Assembly: GCA_026400325.1 (NCBI GenBank)
Contig: JAPLPF010000177.1
Span: forward strand, 1-46,329
Length of the DNA: 46,329 nt
Direction: 5' to 3'
Origin: Rhodobacterales bacterium
GTDB lineage: Bacteria > Pseudomonadota > Alphaproteobacteria > Rhodobacterales > Rhodobacteraceae
Shown piece by piece: positions 7,830 to 16,509 of the stretch. Within the stretch, counting starts at the first letter, position 1. Each line of letters opens with the position of its first letter. A model generated the notes under the pieces. That model saw only the letters and a program-made list of their open reading frames with translations, ran no database searches and was not told where the DNA came from. A program made the translations under genes and the position numbers.

Positions 7830-8999
7830 ATGCGCGCGGGGATTGCGGCCCTTGTCTGCGGCTATCTGCTCAGCCAGTTCTACCGGGCCTTTCTGGCGGT
7901 GCTTTCACCGGTGCTGGGGACGGAGTTCGGGGCCTCGGCTGCGGATCTGGCCAGCGCTTCGGGCTGGTGGTTCCTGGCCTTTGCCGCGATGCAATTGCCG
8001 ATTGGCGAAGGGCTGGACCGGTTCGGCCCGCGCCGCACGGCAGGCTGGCTGATGCTGGTGGGCGCCGCCGGGGCGGCACTTTTCGCAGCGGCAACTGCTG
8101 TCTGGCAGATCAAGCTGGCGATGGCGCTGATCGGGGTCGGCTGCGCGCCGGTCCTGATGGCAAGTTATTTCATCTTCGCCCGCAGCTTCCCCCCGGCGGC
8201 CTTTGGCACCCTTGCCGGCGTGATGATCGGCGTCGGCGCTTTGGGCAATGTCGCGGCATCGCTGCCATTGTCAGCGGCAGTGGACGCCTTCGGCTGGCGT
8301 GACGCGGTGGCAGGGCTCGCAGGGTTCACGGCACTGGTCGCTCTGGCGATCCTTCGACTGGTGCGCGATCCGCCGCGCCTGCCGGATCAGGCGAAAGGGT
8401 CGCTTCTCGACCTGCTGCGGATGCCGGCACTCTGGCCGGTGCTGGCGATGATGACCGTCTGCTACATGCCGATCGCCGGGCTGCGGGGCCTGTGGGTCGG
8501 GCCATACTTCAGCGACGTCCACGGGTTCTATGCGGGCGAAATCGGGCAGGTCGGCCTCTGGATCGGTCTTGCAATGGTGGCGGGAAACTTTGCCTATGGC
8601 CCTCTGGACCGCCTGGTCGGCAGCCGGAAATGGGTGATCTTTTCCGGCAACGCGCTGACGGTGCTGTGCCTTTTTGGCCTGTGGGCCCAAGCGGGCGCTT
8701 CACCGGCTACTGCGGCGGGTCTGCTGATTGCAGCGGGGTTGTTTGGCGCAAGTTTCCCTATGGTCGTGGCACATGGTCGTGCGTTCATTCCGCCGCCTCT
8801 GATGGGGCGGGGGGTCACGCTCTTGAACCTCTTCGGCATCGCGCCGGTCGGGATTGCCCAGATCGTTACCGGGCGCATCCATGCCGCCACCCCGGCGGAC
8901 CCCGTTTCGGCCCCCTATGCAGCGGTGTTCCTGTTCTTTGCAATCACCACGGCCGCGGGGCTTGCGGTCTACCTCATGTCGCAAGACCGGACCGACTGA
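7830..8999 (+). CDS. MFS transporter
   Basis: Major facilitator permease of 389 residues with about 12 hydrophobic helices. The first helix carries CGYLLSQFYRAFLAVLSPVL, and the loop between helices 2 and 3 carries GEGLDRFGPRRT, the MFS motif A (Gly-x-x-x-Asp-Arg-x-Gly-x-Arg). A second copy of the motif, DRLVGSRKW, marks the half-way repeat. The start at 7830 is preferred because GGGGG lies 5 bases upstream; a longer frame exists from 7788 without a convincing ribosome site. It is divergent from the DUF4424 gene and 81 bases before asd. The substrate is not readable. Confidence 0.88.
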   Translation: MRAGIAALVCGYLLSQFYRAFLAVLSPVLGTEFGASAADLASASGWWFLAFAAMQLPIGEGLDRFGPRRTAGWLMLVGAAGAALFAAATAVWQIKLAMALIGVGCAPVLMASYFIFARSFPPAAFGTLAGVMIGVGALGNVAASLPLSAAVDAFGWRDAVAGLAGFTALVALAILRLVRDPPRLPDQAKGSLLDLLRMPALWPVLAMMTVCYMPIAGLRGLWVGPYFSDVHGFYAGEIGQVGLWIGLAMVAGNFAYGPLDRLVGSRKWVIFSGNALTVLCLFGLWAQAGASPATAAGLLIAAGLFGASFPMVVAHGRAFIPPPLMGRGVTLLNLFGIAPVGIAQIVTGRIHAATPADPVSAPYAAVFLFFAITTAAGLAVYLMSQDRTD

Positions 9000-9080
9000 C
9001 CCTCTGCCCCCTTTCCCCCGCCGCGCCCTTGGGATAACAGGCCCCGTCCCCATGCCGGGGGCACACAAAGGAGAACCCCG

Positions 9081-10125
9081 ATGGGCTACAAGGTCGTCGT
9101 CGCGGGTGCCACTGGCAACGTGGGCCGCGAAATGCTGAACATCCTGGCGGAACGTGAGTTCCCGGTGGACGAGATCACTGCACTTGCCTCGCGCAGGTCG
9201 CTGGGAACCGAGGTCAGCTTTGGCGACAAGACCTTGAAATGCAAAGATCTGGACACTTTCGACTTTACCGGCTGGGACATCGCCCTTTTCGCCATCGGGT
9301 CGGACGCCACCAAGATCTATGCCCCGCGCGCACAAGATCTATGCCCCGCGCGCAGCAGCGGCAGGCTGCGTGGTGATCGATAACTCCAGCCTGTATCGCT
9401 ATGACCATGACGTGCCCTTGATCGTGCCGGAAGTGAACGCGGACGCGATCTTTGGCTACAAGAAGAAGAACATCATCGCCAACCCCAACTGCTCGACCGC
9501 GCAGATGGTGGTGGCACTGAAACCGCTGCATGACCGGGCGACGATCAAGCGGGTGGTGGTTGCGACCTACCAGTCTGTTTCGGGCGCCGGAAAGGAAGGG
9601 ATGGACGAGCTTTGGAACCAGACCAAAGCCATCTACAACCCGACGGACAACGTGCCACCATCGAAGTTTGCCAAGCAGATCGCCTTCAACGTGATCCCGC
9701 AGATCGACGTTTTCCTGGACAGTGGCGAGACCAAGGAAGAATGGAAGATGGTGGCCGAGACGAAGAAGATCCTTGATCCCAAGATCAAGGTCACGGCCAC
9801 TTGCGTGCGGGTGCCGGTGTTCGTCGGCCATTCCGAGGCGATCAACATCGAGTTCGAGGAGTTCCTGGATTGGCAGGAAGCGCAGGACATCCTGCGCGAA
9901 AGCCCCGGCATCATGCTGATCGACAAGCGGGAACCCGGTGGCTACATCACGCCCATCGAATGCGTGGGGGAATATGCAACCTACGTCAGCCGTGTGCGGC
10001 AGGACAGCACCATCGACAACGGTCTGTCGCTGTGGTGCGTCAGCGACAACCTGCGCAAGGGGGCAGCCCTGAACGCAGTCCAGATCGCCGAACTTCTGGG
10101 CCAGAAGTGCCTCAAGAAGGGCTAA
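9081..10125 (+). pseudogene. asd: Aspartate-semialdehyde dehydrogenase, frameshifted by tandem duplication
   Basis: Asd reduces aspartyl phosphate to aspartate semialdehyde, the branch point to lysine/diaminopimelate, threonine and methionine. The start at 9081 has a GGAG ribosome site, and the product opens with VVVAGATGNVGREML, the NADP-binding loop. At 9311-9354 a 22-base unit occurs twice in a row; 22 is not a multiple of 3, so the frame shifts at about codon 85 and stops at 9383. With one copy removed the frame joins perfectly to the rest, giving 340 residues with the catalytic Cys at about 130 (IANPNCSTAQM) and the EFEEFLDW and GEYATYVSRVRQD regions, the normal family length. As written, only an internal ATG at 9319 opens the C-terminal part. 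Since asd is normally essential, an assembly error is the leading explanation. Confidence 0.9.
9311..9354. repeat. Exact 22-bp tandem duplication inside asd
   Basis: Bases 9311-9332 and 9333-9354 are identical (each begins CAAGATCTATG and ends GCGCGCA). The second copy adds 22 bases to the reading frame and is the sole reason asd is broken. Confidence 0.97.
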
Positions 10126-10148
10126 GGATTTCTTAACCCTGACAGGAG

Positions 10149-10361
10149 ATGGTCTTGGTCCATGGCCGAGACCCTTTTCATTGCGATGATCTGATGTGGG
10201 CGCGCTTTCTGACGCTGTGCCGCGACCGGGACGAAACGCCCGGCGCAGTTCTGCGCGACCTTGTGCGGCTGGTGGTAAAGCGCTGCGCGTCCCGCAAAGC
10301 GAGGAGTGACGAAGTCATCGACGAGCGGCTCCTCGTTCGACTTCGTCTCCTCGTCGCTTAG
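10149..10361 (+). CDS. Small hypothetical protein, possible ribbon-helix-helix fold
   Basis: 70-residue open frame 23 bases after asd, with AGGA just upstream of the start. Residues about 16-45 (LMWARFLTLCRDRDETPGAV, then LRDLVRLVVKR) look amphipathic and slightly like a CopG/Arc-type strand-helix-helix. The last 20 residues are encoded by the dispersed repeat (copy B), so the natural C-terminus may have been replaced, or the frame may be spurious. A start at the ATG at 10194 is equally possible. Confidence 0.35.
   Translation: MVLVHGRDPFHCDDLMWARFLTLCRDRDETPGAVLRDLVRLVVKRCASRKARSDEVIDERLLVRLRLLVA
10300..10357. repeat. Dispersed imperfect inverted repeat, copy B
   Basis: Here the two arms touch: 10300-10327 (CGAGGAGTGACGAAGTCATC...) and 10329-10357 (CTCCTCGTTCGACTTCGTC...), forming a long imperfect palindrome. 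Arm order is opposite to copies A and C, as expected if a larger array was cut at different points. It lies between the convergent asd and MFS genes. Confidence 0.75.
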
Positions 10362-10595
10362 GCTCTTGCCGTGGCTGAAAGCTGGGGGCAACTGCAATCC
10401 GCGCTGCGCGTGCGAGGTCTTCGCTTCGTTGCGTCGGGCGTTGGTCTGGTGTTGGCGGACCTTGCGACCGGCACGCCGCTGGCCAGGTCCAGCGAGGTTG
10501 GGCCAGCCTACCTGTCTCTGGTCCGGCGCTTTCAGTGCGGCTTTCCAGGTCACCCGCGTCCCGGCCTTTCGACGCAGGCACTTGCGCAGGGCTGA
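10362..10595. other. Stretch with no supported gene
   Basis: Part of the 470-base gap between asd and the convergent MFS gene. Short open frames occur in several phases, but none has a good start with a ribosome site or a recognisable product. I see no terminator with a U tract and no RNA gene. Confidence 0.5.
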
Positions 10596-11870
10596 CTAGG
10601 CCGCCTGCACCACCATCGGCCGCTCACGGATTGGCAGATGAATGATGGCCGAAAAGGCCCCCACCCCGACGCCAACCCACCAGACCAGCGTATAGCTGCC
10701 GTTCAGGTCATATAGCCGCCCCCCAAGCCAGATGCCGATGAGGTCATATAGCCGCCCCCCAAGCCAGATGCCGATGAAGCTGCCGATCTGGTGGGACAGG
10801 AACACAAATCCATAAAGCGTGCCCATATAGCGCATGCCGTAGATGTGACCGACCAGCCCGCTGGTCAGCGGCACGGTCGCAAGCCACATCGCCCCCATCG
10901 CGCCGGAATAGACCAGCACGGTCGTCGGCGTCATCGGCAGCAGGATGAAGATGGCCGAGGCAATCGTTCGCCCGGCGTAGATTGCTGCCAGAAGATACTT
11001 CTTCGGAAATCGTCCCCCCATCCACCCCGCCAGCACGGAACCGCCGATGTTGGCGATGCCGATCACCGCAATCGCCACCGCCCCCAGTGCCGAGGTTGTG
11101 GCGATCCCAATACCGGCCAGCATGCCCGTGGGGTCGATCAGGCCGCAAACTTCGGTGATGAAGGCCGGGAAATGGGCGGTGATGAAGCCAAGCTGATAGC
11201 CGCAGGAAAAGAACCCAAGGAAGATCAGCGTATAGGTCGGGTCACGGAAGGCGCGGGTGACGACGGTCAGCATCGGCTCGTCCGGTTCGGACTTTGACTG
11301 TGTCTTCGCCGGGGCGCGCAGGAACGGCAGCGCCAGCAGAGTGGTCAGGATCACGGCGGCGAAGATCATGAACACGGACTGCCAAGGCAGGAATTGCAGC
11401 AGCGCCTCGGCGGCAGGCGGCCCGATCACCTGACCGGCAGATCCGATGGCCGACCCGATCCCCAGTGTCAGGCTGCGTTTTTCCTGGCTGGCGGCGCGGC
11501 CGATCAACGGCAGGATGATGCCGAACCCGGTGCCCGCAATGCCGAACCCCACCAGGATCGCCAGCGCCTGGTGCTGGCCGGGGGTGACGGCATAGGCCGA
11601 CAGCAACAGTCCAAGCGCATAGAGCAGCGCGCCGATGATGATGGCCTTGCGATCCCCGAAACGCTCGCCAAAGGCCGAGAACATCGGCTGCCCGATCCCC
11701 CAGGCCAGGTTCTGGATCGCGATTGCGGTGGAGAAATCGGCGCGGGGCCAGCCAAACTCGGTCGCGATCGGGATCTGGAAGATGCCAAAGCTGGCCCGGA
11801 TCGCGAACGAAATCATCAGGATGGTGCAGCCTGCGATCAGGATGGGGGTGAAGATCGTGGTCTTGGTCAT
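10596..11870 (-). CDS. MFS transporter (monocarboxylate/OFA-like) with internal duplication
   Basis: Major facilitator permease, 424 residues as written, with 12 predicted helices. FGERFGDRKA after helix 2 is MFS motif A; the start (MTKTTIFTPILIAGCTILM) follows a GGGAG ribosome site. The general pattern (SFGIFQIPIATEFGW, AWGIGQPMFSAFGERFGDR) resembles the oxalate/formate and monocarboxylate branch, so an organic-acid substrate is a reasonable guess. In the penultimate region the 12-residue segment IGIWLGGRLYDL appears twice in a row because of an exact 36-base tandem duplication (10705-10776). The frame stays open, but an extra half-helix would sit in the membrane domain. Without it the protein would be 412 residues. 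Convergent to asd and divergent from the GH13 gene. Confidence 0.87.
   Translation of the reverse strand: MTKTTIFTPILIAGCTILMISFAIRASFGIFQIPIATEFGWPRADFSTAIAIQNLAWGIGQPMFSAFGERFGDRKAIIIGALLYALGLLLSAYAVTPGQHQALAILVGFGIAGTGFGIILPLIGRAASQEKRSLTLGIGSAIGSAGQVIGPPAAEALLQFLPWQSVFMIFAAVILTTLLALPFLRAPAKTQSKSEPDEPMLTVVTRAFRDPTYTLIFLGFFSCGYQLGFITAHFPAFITEVCGLIDPTGMLAGIGIATTSALGAVAIAVIGIANIGGSVLAGWMGGRFPKKYLLAAIYAGRTIASAIFILLPMTPTTVLVYSGAMGAMWLATVPLTSGLVGHIYGMRYMGTLYGFVFLSHQIGSFIGIWLGGRLYDLIGIWLGGRLYDLNGSYTLVWWVGVGVGAFSAIIHLPIRERPMVVQAA
10705..10776. repeat. Exact 36-bp tandem duplication inside MFS gene
   Basis: Bases 10705-10740 and 10741-10776 are identical and encode the segment IGIWLGGRLYDL twice. 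The copies have no differences, so the event is recent or artefactual. Confidence 0.97.
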
Positions 11871-12088
11871 GCCTGGCTCCCGCCGTCAGGCGGGACGTTG
11901 CGCCTGGCGGCACGCGGGGTCAATCAGGGAATTGTGACGGTTACAGGCATCCCGAAACCAGGGTCGGGACGTGGCGCAGGGGCCGCAAGCGACCCCTTTC
12001 TTTCTGCGGGGCTTTTGCTTGGGCAAGATGGCAGCTATCGGATTGCCTGACGGGCGGTATGGCCCATCCTCGCTTGGCGGAGACCGAC
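11871..12088. promoter_or_regulatory. Divergent intergenic region, MFS / GH13
   Basis: 218 bases between two divergent genes, expected to hold both promoters. A 7-bp hairpin (TCCCGCC GTCA GGCGGGA, 11878-11895) lies in the 5' leader of the MFS gene. I cannot point to a convincing operator. Confidence 0.45.
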
Positions 12089-13696
12089 ATGCAGAACTGG
12101 TGGAAGGGCGCCGTGACCTACCAGGTCTATCCGCGGTCGTTCCAGGATTCGAATGGCGACGGGGTGGGAGATCTGCCGGGGATCACGCGACGCCTGCCCT
12201 ATCTGGCCGATCTCGGGGTCGAGGCGGTGTGGCTTTCCCCCTATTTCCGCAGCCCGATGAAGGACATGGGCTATGACGTCAGCGACTACTGTGACGTGGA
12301 CCCGGTCTTTGGCACTCTGGCCGATTTCGATCTGATGATCGCGCGAGCGCACGACCTGGGGCTGAAGGTGATCATTGATCAGGTCCTCAGCCATAGCTCG
12401 GACCAGCACCCCGCTTTTGCCGAAAGCCGGTCCAGCCGCAGCAACCCCAAGGCTGACTGGTATGTCTGGGCCGATCCCAGGCCGGATGGCAGCCCGCCGT
12501 CGAACTGGCTGTCGGTCTTCGGCGGTTCTGCCTGGACCTGGGACGCGCGCAGGAAGCAATACTTCCTGCACAACTTCCTGACCTCGCAGCCCGACCTCAA
12601 CTACCACAACCGGCACGTTCAGGACTGGGCACTGGGAAACCTGCGCTTCTGGCTGGACCGGGGGGTGGACGGGTTTCGCTTCGACACGGTGAACTACTTC
12701 TTTCACGATCCGCTTTTCCGTGACAACCCGGCGGATTTCCGGGTGAAGGCGGAAGCCGAGGCCAACCCCTATGGCATGCAGTACCACCTCTTCGACAAGA
12801 ACCAGCCCGAGAACCTTGTCTGGATCGAACGCATCCGGGTGCTCTTGGACGAATATGGTGCGACAAGCGTGGGCGAGGTGGGTGAAAGCCACCACGCGAT
12901 CAGGATGATGGGGGACTATACCGCGCCGGGGCGGCTGCATCAGTGCTATTCGTTCGAGCTGATGGGCTATGACTACTCGGCCGCCTTCTTTCGCGACCGG
13001 GTTGAGGGGTTCTTCCGGGGTGCGCCGGATGGCTGGCCGATGTGGGCGTTTTCCAACCATGACGTGGTCCGACATGTCAGCCGTTGGGCAAGACACGGGA
13101 CCAGCGCCGAGGCGGTGGCGAAACAGGCGGCGGCGCTTCTGTTGTCTTTCGAGGGGTCGATCTGCCTGTGGCAGGGCGAGGAACTGGGGCAGACCGATAC
13201 CGAACTGACCTTTGAGGAACTGACCGATCCGCAGGGCATCGCCTTCTGGCCCGAACCGGTTGGCCGCGACAATACCCGTACGCCAATGGTCTGGGATGCA
13301 TCGGCATCGGGCGGATTCACTTCCGGCACCCCCTGGCTGCCGGTGAAACCCGAGCAGGCGGCGCGGCATGTCGAGGGGCAGCTTGGTTCTCAGGGGTCGG
13401 TATTGGAGCAGTACCGGGCGATGCTGGCTTTCCGCAAGGGAACTGCCTTGCGGGATGGAAAGACGCGGTTTCTGCCGGTGGATGAGCCGATCCTTGCCTT
13501 TCAGCGCGGAGAAGGGGCGGGAGCGATCCTTTGCCTGTTCAACCTGTCGCCGCTTGCGGGGTCGGTCACCCTGTCAGGGGTCGGGGCGGTCACCGGACCG
13601 TCACTTGCGGCACATCTGGCAGAAGATCACCTGACACTTGGCCCGAACGGGGTAGCGTTCCTGACGGTCGTGGGCGAGGTCGCGGTCCGGGGCTGA
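12089..13696 (+). CDS. Alpha-glucosidase, GH13 (GH13_23-like)
   Basis: Cytoplasmic retaining alpha-glucosidase of 535 residues hydrolysing short alpha-glucosides. The start at 12089 (MQNWWKGAVTYQVYPRSFQD) has GGAG upstream and matches the family; an in-frame ATG at 12059 adds an unlikely 10-residue tail. GH13 conserved regions are in order: IIDQVLSHSSDQHP (about 95-108), GVDGFRFDTVNY with nucleophile Asp199, SVGEVGE with acid/base Glu263, and FSNHDVVRH with the transition-state Asp325. Thr follows the nucleophile, a feature reported for alpha-1,4-specific members (alpha-1,6 enzymes usually have Val), so maltose-type substrates are favoured. It converges on the beta-galactosidase gene and may complement the galactoside island, but it does not share its transcript. 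Confidence 0.92.
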   Translation: MQNWWKGAVTYQVYPRSFQDSNGDGVGDLPGITRRLPYLADLGVEAVWLSPYFRSPMKDMGYDVSDYCDVDPVFGTLADFDLMIARAHDLGLKVIIDQVLSHSSDQHPAFAESRSSRSNPKADWYVWADPRPDGSPPSNWLSVFGGSAWTWDARRKQYFLHNFLTSQPDLNYHNRHVQDWALGNLRFWLDRGVDGFRFDTVNYFFHDPLFRDNPADFRVKAEAEANPYGMQYHLFDKNQPENLVWIERIRVLLDEYGATSVGEVGESHHAIRMMGDYTAPGRLHQCYSFELMGYDYSAAFFRDRVEGFFRGAPDGWPMWAFSNHDVVRHVSRWARHGTSAEAVAKQAAALLLSFEGSICLWQGEELGQTDTELTFEELTDPQGIAFWPEPVGRDNTRTPMVWDASASGGFTSGTPWLPVKPEQAARHVEGQLGSQGSVLEQYRAMLAFRKGTALRDGKTRFLPVDEPILAFQRGEGAGAILCLFNLSPLAGSVTLSGVGAVTGPSLAAHLAEDHLTLGPNGVAFLTVVGEVAVRG

Positions 13697-13708
13697 CAGC
13701 GCAGGCGG

Positions 13709-13734
13709 CCAAAAATCTTCGGAAAGATCTTTGG
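13709..13734. terminator. Bidirectional terminator between GH13 and GH42 genes
   Basis: Stem of 11 pairs with one mismatch (13709-13719 with 13724-13734, loop CGGA), A-rich on one side and T-rich on the other. Placed 12 bases after one stop and 10 bases after the other, it can serve both convergent transcripts. Confidence 0.85.
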
Positions 13735-13744
13735 GCTCGCCAGG

Positions 13745-15661
13745 TCAGAGGGCGGTCCAGTGAACCCCCCCGGGGGGAATGGTGACGCCGTCCCATTCGG
13801 CCGGAACCGGGTTGTAGTTGAAAAGAAACCGGTGCGTCGGGGTATCGCGCCGGCGCAGGCCTTCGGGCAAGGGGTCGGTTTCGATCCCCTCGTCCAGGCA
13901 GACCCGGTTGAGGATCCGGGTCAGCGCCGCGTCGTCCGGCCACCCTGCCAGATAGTGCAGGCGACCGGCGCTGACCAGCGCGGGCCACCCGTCCTCGGAC
14001 ATCTCGGTCGCGGTTGCAGCGCCCTCCAGCTTTTCGCGCCAGTTGATCAGCGCGCCCCCCTGGGACAGGGGCACCGGCACGTCCGGCGGCAAGCTTTCCA
14101 CGCGGATCACGCGCGCATCAAGGCCGGGTAGATTGGGCGGCAGCGGGACCGGGATCGCGAAGTTTTCAGTCTTGGAATTCGTCCGCGGACCAAGGATGGC
14201 AGTCCCCTGATGGGCTGCAAGGGCAGCCTTCAATGGATCGGACAGGGTGAAAAGGCCCGGTGCCAGCACAAGCCTGTAACCGGAGAGGTCAGCGGTATCG
14301 GGGGGCAGGATGTCGACGTTAAGGCCAAGACGGCGCAGACCCTTGTAGATGTGGAACACTAGCCAGAAGTAGCTGAAGCTGCGGCCTTGCGGCTGAATCT
14401 CCCAGGCCCAGTCCGAGGCATAGTCGAAGATCAGCGCCACATCTGCCCTGGCCGTGCCGACATCGGGCATGGCGGCAAGCTCCTCGGCGACCTGCTGAGC
14501 CTCGCCAAAAGCCTGCGCCGGGGCACTGTCGGGGCGCAGAAGGCCCGCATGCATCTGCTCTTGTGCAAAGGGGGCCTGACGCCAGCGGAAATAGCAGACC
14601 GCCTCGGCGCCGTGGGCAAAGGCCTCCCAGGCCCAGAGGCGGGCCATGCCGGGCAAGGGATCGGGGTTGTAGGGGGCCCAGTTCACCGGGCCGGGCTGCT
14701 GTTCCATGATCCACCAGCGGCCCCTTCCGACGGCGCGGTAAAGGTCGTGGTGGAAGGCCTGAAAATCCGGGTCGCCCTGCCGGACAAAGCGCAGCTTGTG
14801 GTCGGGTGCGGTGGGGATGCGGTCGGACAGAAAGCCAAGGGGGTAGCTGTCCCAGCTTGCGATATCAAGGTCAGCCCCGGTCGCGAAATGGTCAAACTCG
14901 GTCACGGCACCCATGTAGTTGTGCGCGATGGGGGCGGCAGAGTGTTTGCGGATGATGTCGGTCTGCAGGCGGTTGAAGCTGACCACTTCGTCACTGGCAA
15001 AGCGGCGGAAGTCCATCACATGGGACGGGTTCGGTTCAGTCACGGTCAGGTTCGGCAGGCCGATGTCGCCCCAATCGCTATATTCCATCGACCAGAACAC
15101 ATTGCCCCAGGCCCGGTTCAGGGCATCCGGCGACTGATACTTCTGCGCCAGCCAGTTGCGGAACCCTTCGGTTGCGGCCCTGGAATAGCTGAGCGTGGTG
15201 GCGTGGCAGGCGTATTCGTTGTCGGTCTGCCAGGCGGCTACATGGGGGTTCTTGCCATAGCGTTCGGCCAGCGCCGTCACGATCTTCGCACATTCGCTGC
15301 GATAGCCGGGGTGCGAAAAACAGTAGTGCCGGCGCGACCCGAAGCCGCGCGGCTTGCCATCCTTGTCCAGCGCCAGCATGTCGGGGTGGCGGTCCAGCAT
15401 CCAGCGCGGCGGTGTGGCGGTGGGGGTGCCAAGGACGACCTGCAACCGGTGCTTGCCCAGCGTTGCAATCGCGCGGTCCAGCCAATCCCAGTCATAGGTG
15501 CCGGGGACAGGCTCCATCCGGCTCCAGGCAAATTCGCCGATGCGAACCCAGGTCAGGCCAAGGGCGGCCATGCGGGCGGCATCTTCGGCCCACTGCACCT
15601 CGGGCCAGTGTTCGGGGTAATAGCAGACGCCCAACGTCCGTTTCAGGGGGGTGCGTTTCAC
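13745..15661 (-). CDS. Beta-galactosidase, GH42
   Basis: Retaining beta-galactosidase of 638 residues with the usual GH42 plan: a TIM barrel (1-385), a trimerisation domain with a glutamine-amidotransferase-like fold (about 390-600), and a small C-terminal beta domain. LGVCYYPEHWPE (10-21) and FAWSRMEP (44-51) are family hallmarks. Acid/base Glu149 lies in WQTDNEYACH and nucleophile Glu320 in RWWIMEQQPGPVNW. I set the start at GTG 15661, which overlaps the lactonase stop by 4 bases (GTGA); upstream sequence in the same frame belongs to the lactonase gene in another phase. It is the last gene of the galactoside operon, releasing galactose from beta-galactosides in the cytoplasm. No signal peptide. 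Confidence 0.94.
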   Translation of the reverse strand: MKRTPLKRTLGVCYYPEHWPEVQWAEDAARMAALGLTWVRIGEFAWSRMEPVPGTYDWDWLDRAIATLGKHRLQVVLGTPTATPPRWMLDRHPDMLALDKDGKPRGFGSRRHYCFSHPGYRSECAKIVTALAERYGKNPHVAAWQTDNEYACHATTLSYSRAATEGFRNWLAQKYQSPDALNRAWGNVFWSMEYSDWGDIGLPNLTVTEPNPSHVMDFRRFASDEVVSFNRLQTDIIRKHSAAPIAHNYMGAVTEFDHFATGADLDIASWDSYPLGFLSDRIPTAPDHKLRFVRQGDPDFQAFHHDLYRAVGRGRWWIMEQQPGPVNWAPYNPDPLPGMARLWAWEAFAHGAEAVCYFRWRQAPFAQEQMHAGLLRPDSAPAQAFGEAQQVAEELAAMPDVGTARADVALIFDYASDWAWEIQPQGRSFSYFWLVFHIYKGLRRLGLNVDILPPDTADLSGYRLVLAPGLFTLSDPLKAALAAHQGTAILGPRTNSKTENFAIPVPLPPNLPGLDARVIRVESLPPDVPVPLSQGGALINWREKLEGAATATEMSEDGWPALVSAGRLHYLAGWPDDAALTRILNRVCLDEGIETDPLPEGLRRRDTPTHRFLFNYNPVPAEWDGVTIPPGGVHWTAL

Positions 15662-16509
15662 AGGATCACCTGATGTTCTTTCTGTCCGACGGCGATGCCC
15701 CGGGCGATGAAGGTCTTGCCCGCATTCGGGTGCGTGGCGCGGGCAGCAGCGTCCATCCCTTGCAGGGCGCTGGTGCAATAAAGCGTATCCCCCCCGAACG
15801 CCGGGCAGGAGGTGTGAGGGGCATCAAAGCTTATCGCACGCAGGAACTGGCCATCGGGCGCATAAGCGGCCACACGGGAAGCGCCCCATTGGGCCAGCCA
15901 CATCACGCCGGCGTTGTCGATCACCGCACCGTCGGGGTTCAAGCTCTCTGCGCGCAAGTCCAGATAGACCTCGGGCTGTCCTTTCGGCCAGCCCCCGGCG
16001 TCCAGTGCCACGCGCATGACTTGTCCGGTCAAGGTGTCGGCAAAGCAGGCAGACTTGCCATCCGGGGCAAAAGCGATGGCATTCGTGATTGCGATGGGGG
16101 CGAAAAGCTTGCGGAGTTCGCCCTTGTAGAAGCGGTAGATCGCGCCTTTGGCCGGGTGTCCGCCGCCGTGCACCTTTCCAAGCGTGCCAATCCAGAATCC
16201 ACCTTGCGGATCGGCGCGGCCATCGTTGGATCGGGTGTCGGGCAGGTCAGCCTCAAGGCTGACGACCAGCGACCTGGCACCGGTTTCAAGGTTGAAGCGG
16301 TAAAGCCCGGTTTCCGAGGCGATCATCAGCTCATCCCGGCTGATCCAGCCCGCAGCCGAGACCATTTCGGTCATCGCCCATTCCAGCGGGCCGGCATCGG
16401 TGCGCGACAGCATCCGTTTGCCGGTAATGTCGAACCAGATCAGCTGCTGGCGAAGCGGGTGCCAAAGCGGGCCTTCACCAAGCTCGCAAGCGCGGTCATC
16501 GAAGATCAT
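15658..16509 (-). CDS. SMP-30/gluconolactonase-family sugar lactonase
   Basis: 283-residue six-bladed beta-propeller lactonase. Metal ligands can be placed: Glu in [11 protein letters not shown] (about residue 10), Asn in the [10 protein letters not shown] segment and Asp in [30 protein letters not shown] is the family's most conserved stretch. The normally Gly residue after the Asn ligand is Ala here (TNA for NG). In this operon the natural substrate is galactono-lactone formed by galactose dehydrogenase, giving galactonate. It overlaps dgoA upstream and lacZ-like GH42 downstream by 4 bases each, so translation is probably coupled. Assignment to the family is firm; galactono-lactone is inferred from dgoA and dgoK next door. 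Confidence 0.88.
   Translation of the reverse strand: MIFDDRACELGEGPLWHPLRQQLIWFDITGKRMLSRTDAGPLEWAMTEMVSAAGWISRDELMIASETGLYRFNLETGARSLVVSLEADLPDTRSNDGRADPQGGFWIGTLGKVHGGGHPAKGAIYRFYKGELRKLFAPIAITNAIAFAPDGKSACFADTLTGQVMRVALDAGGWPKGQPEVYLDLRAESLNPDGAVIDNAGVMWLAQWGASRVAAYAPDGQFLRAISFDAPHTSCPAFGGDTLYCTSALQGMDAAARATHPNAGKTFIARGIAVGQKEHQVIL

Noticed and set aside
9319-10125. A separate gene starting at the internal ATG in asd
   Set aside because: It is the C-terminal part of Asd brought into frame by the duplication; no ribosome site and no independent domain start.
10371-10595. A 74-codon GTG-start frame after repeat copy B
   Set aside because: No ribosome site, no recognisable composition or motif, and competing frames on both strands.
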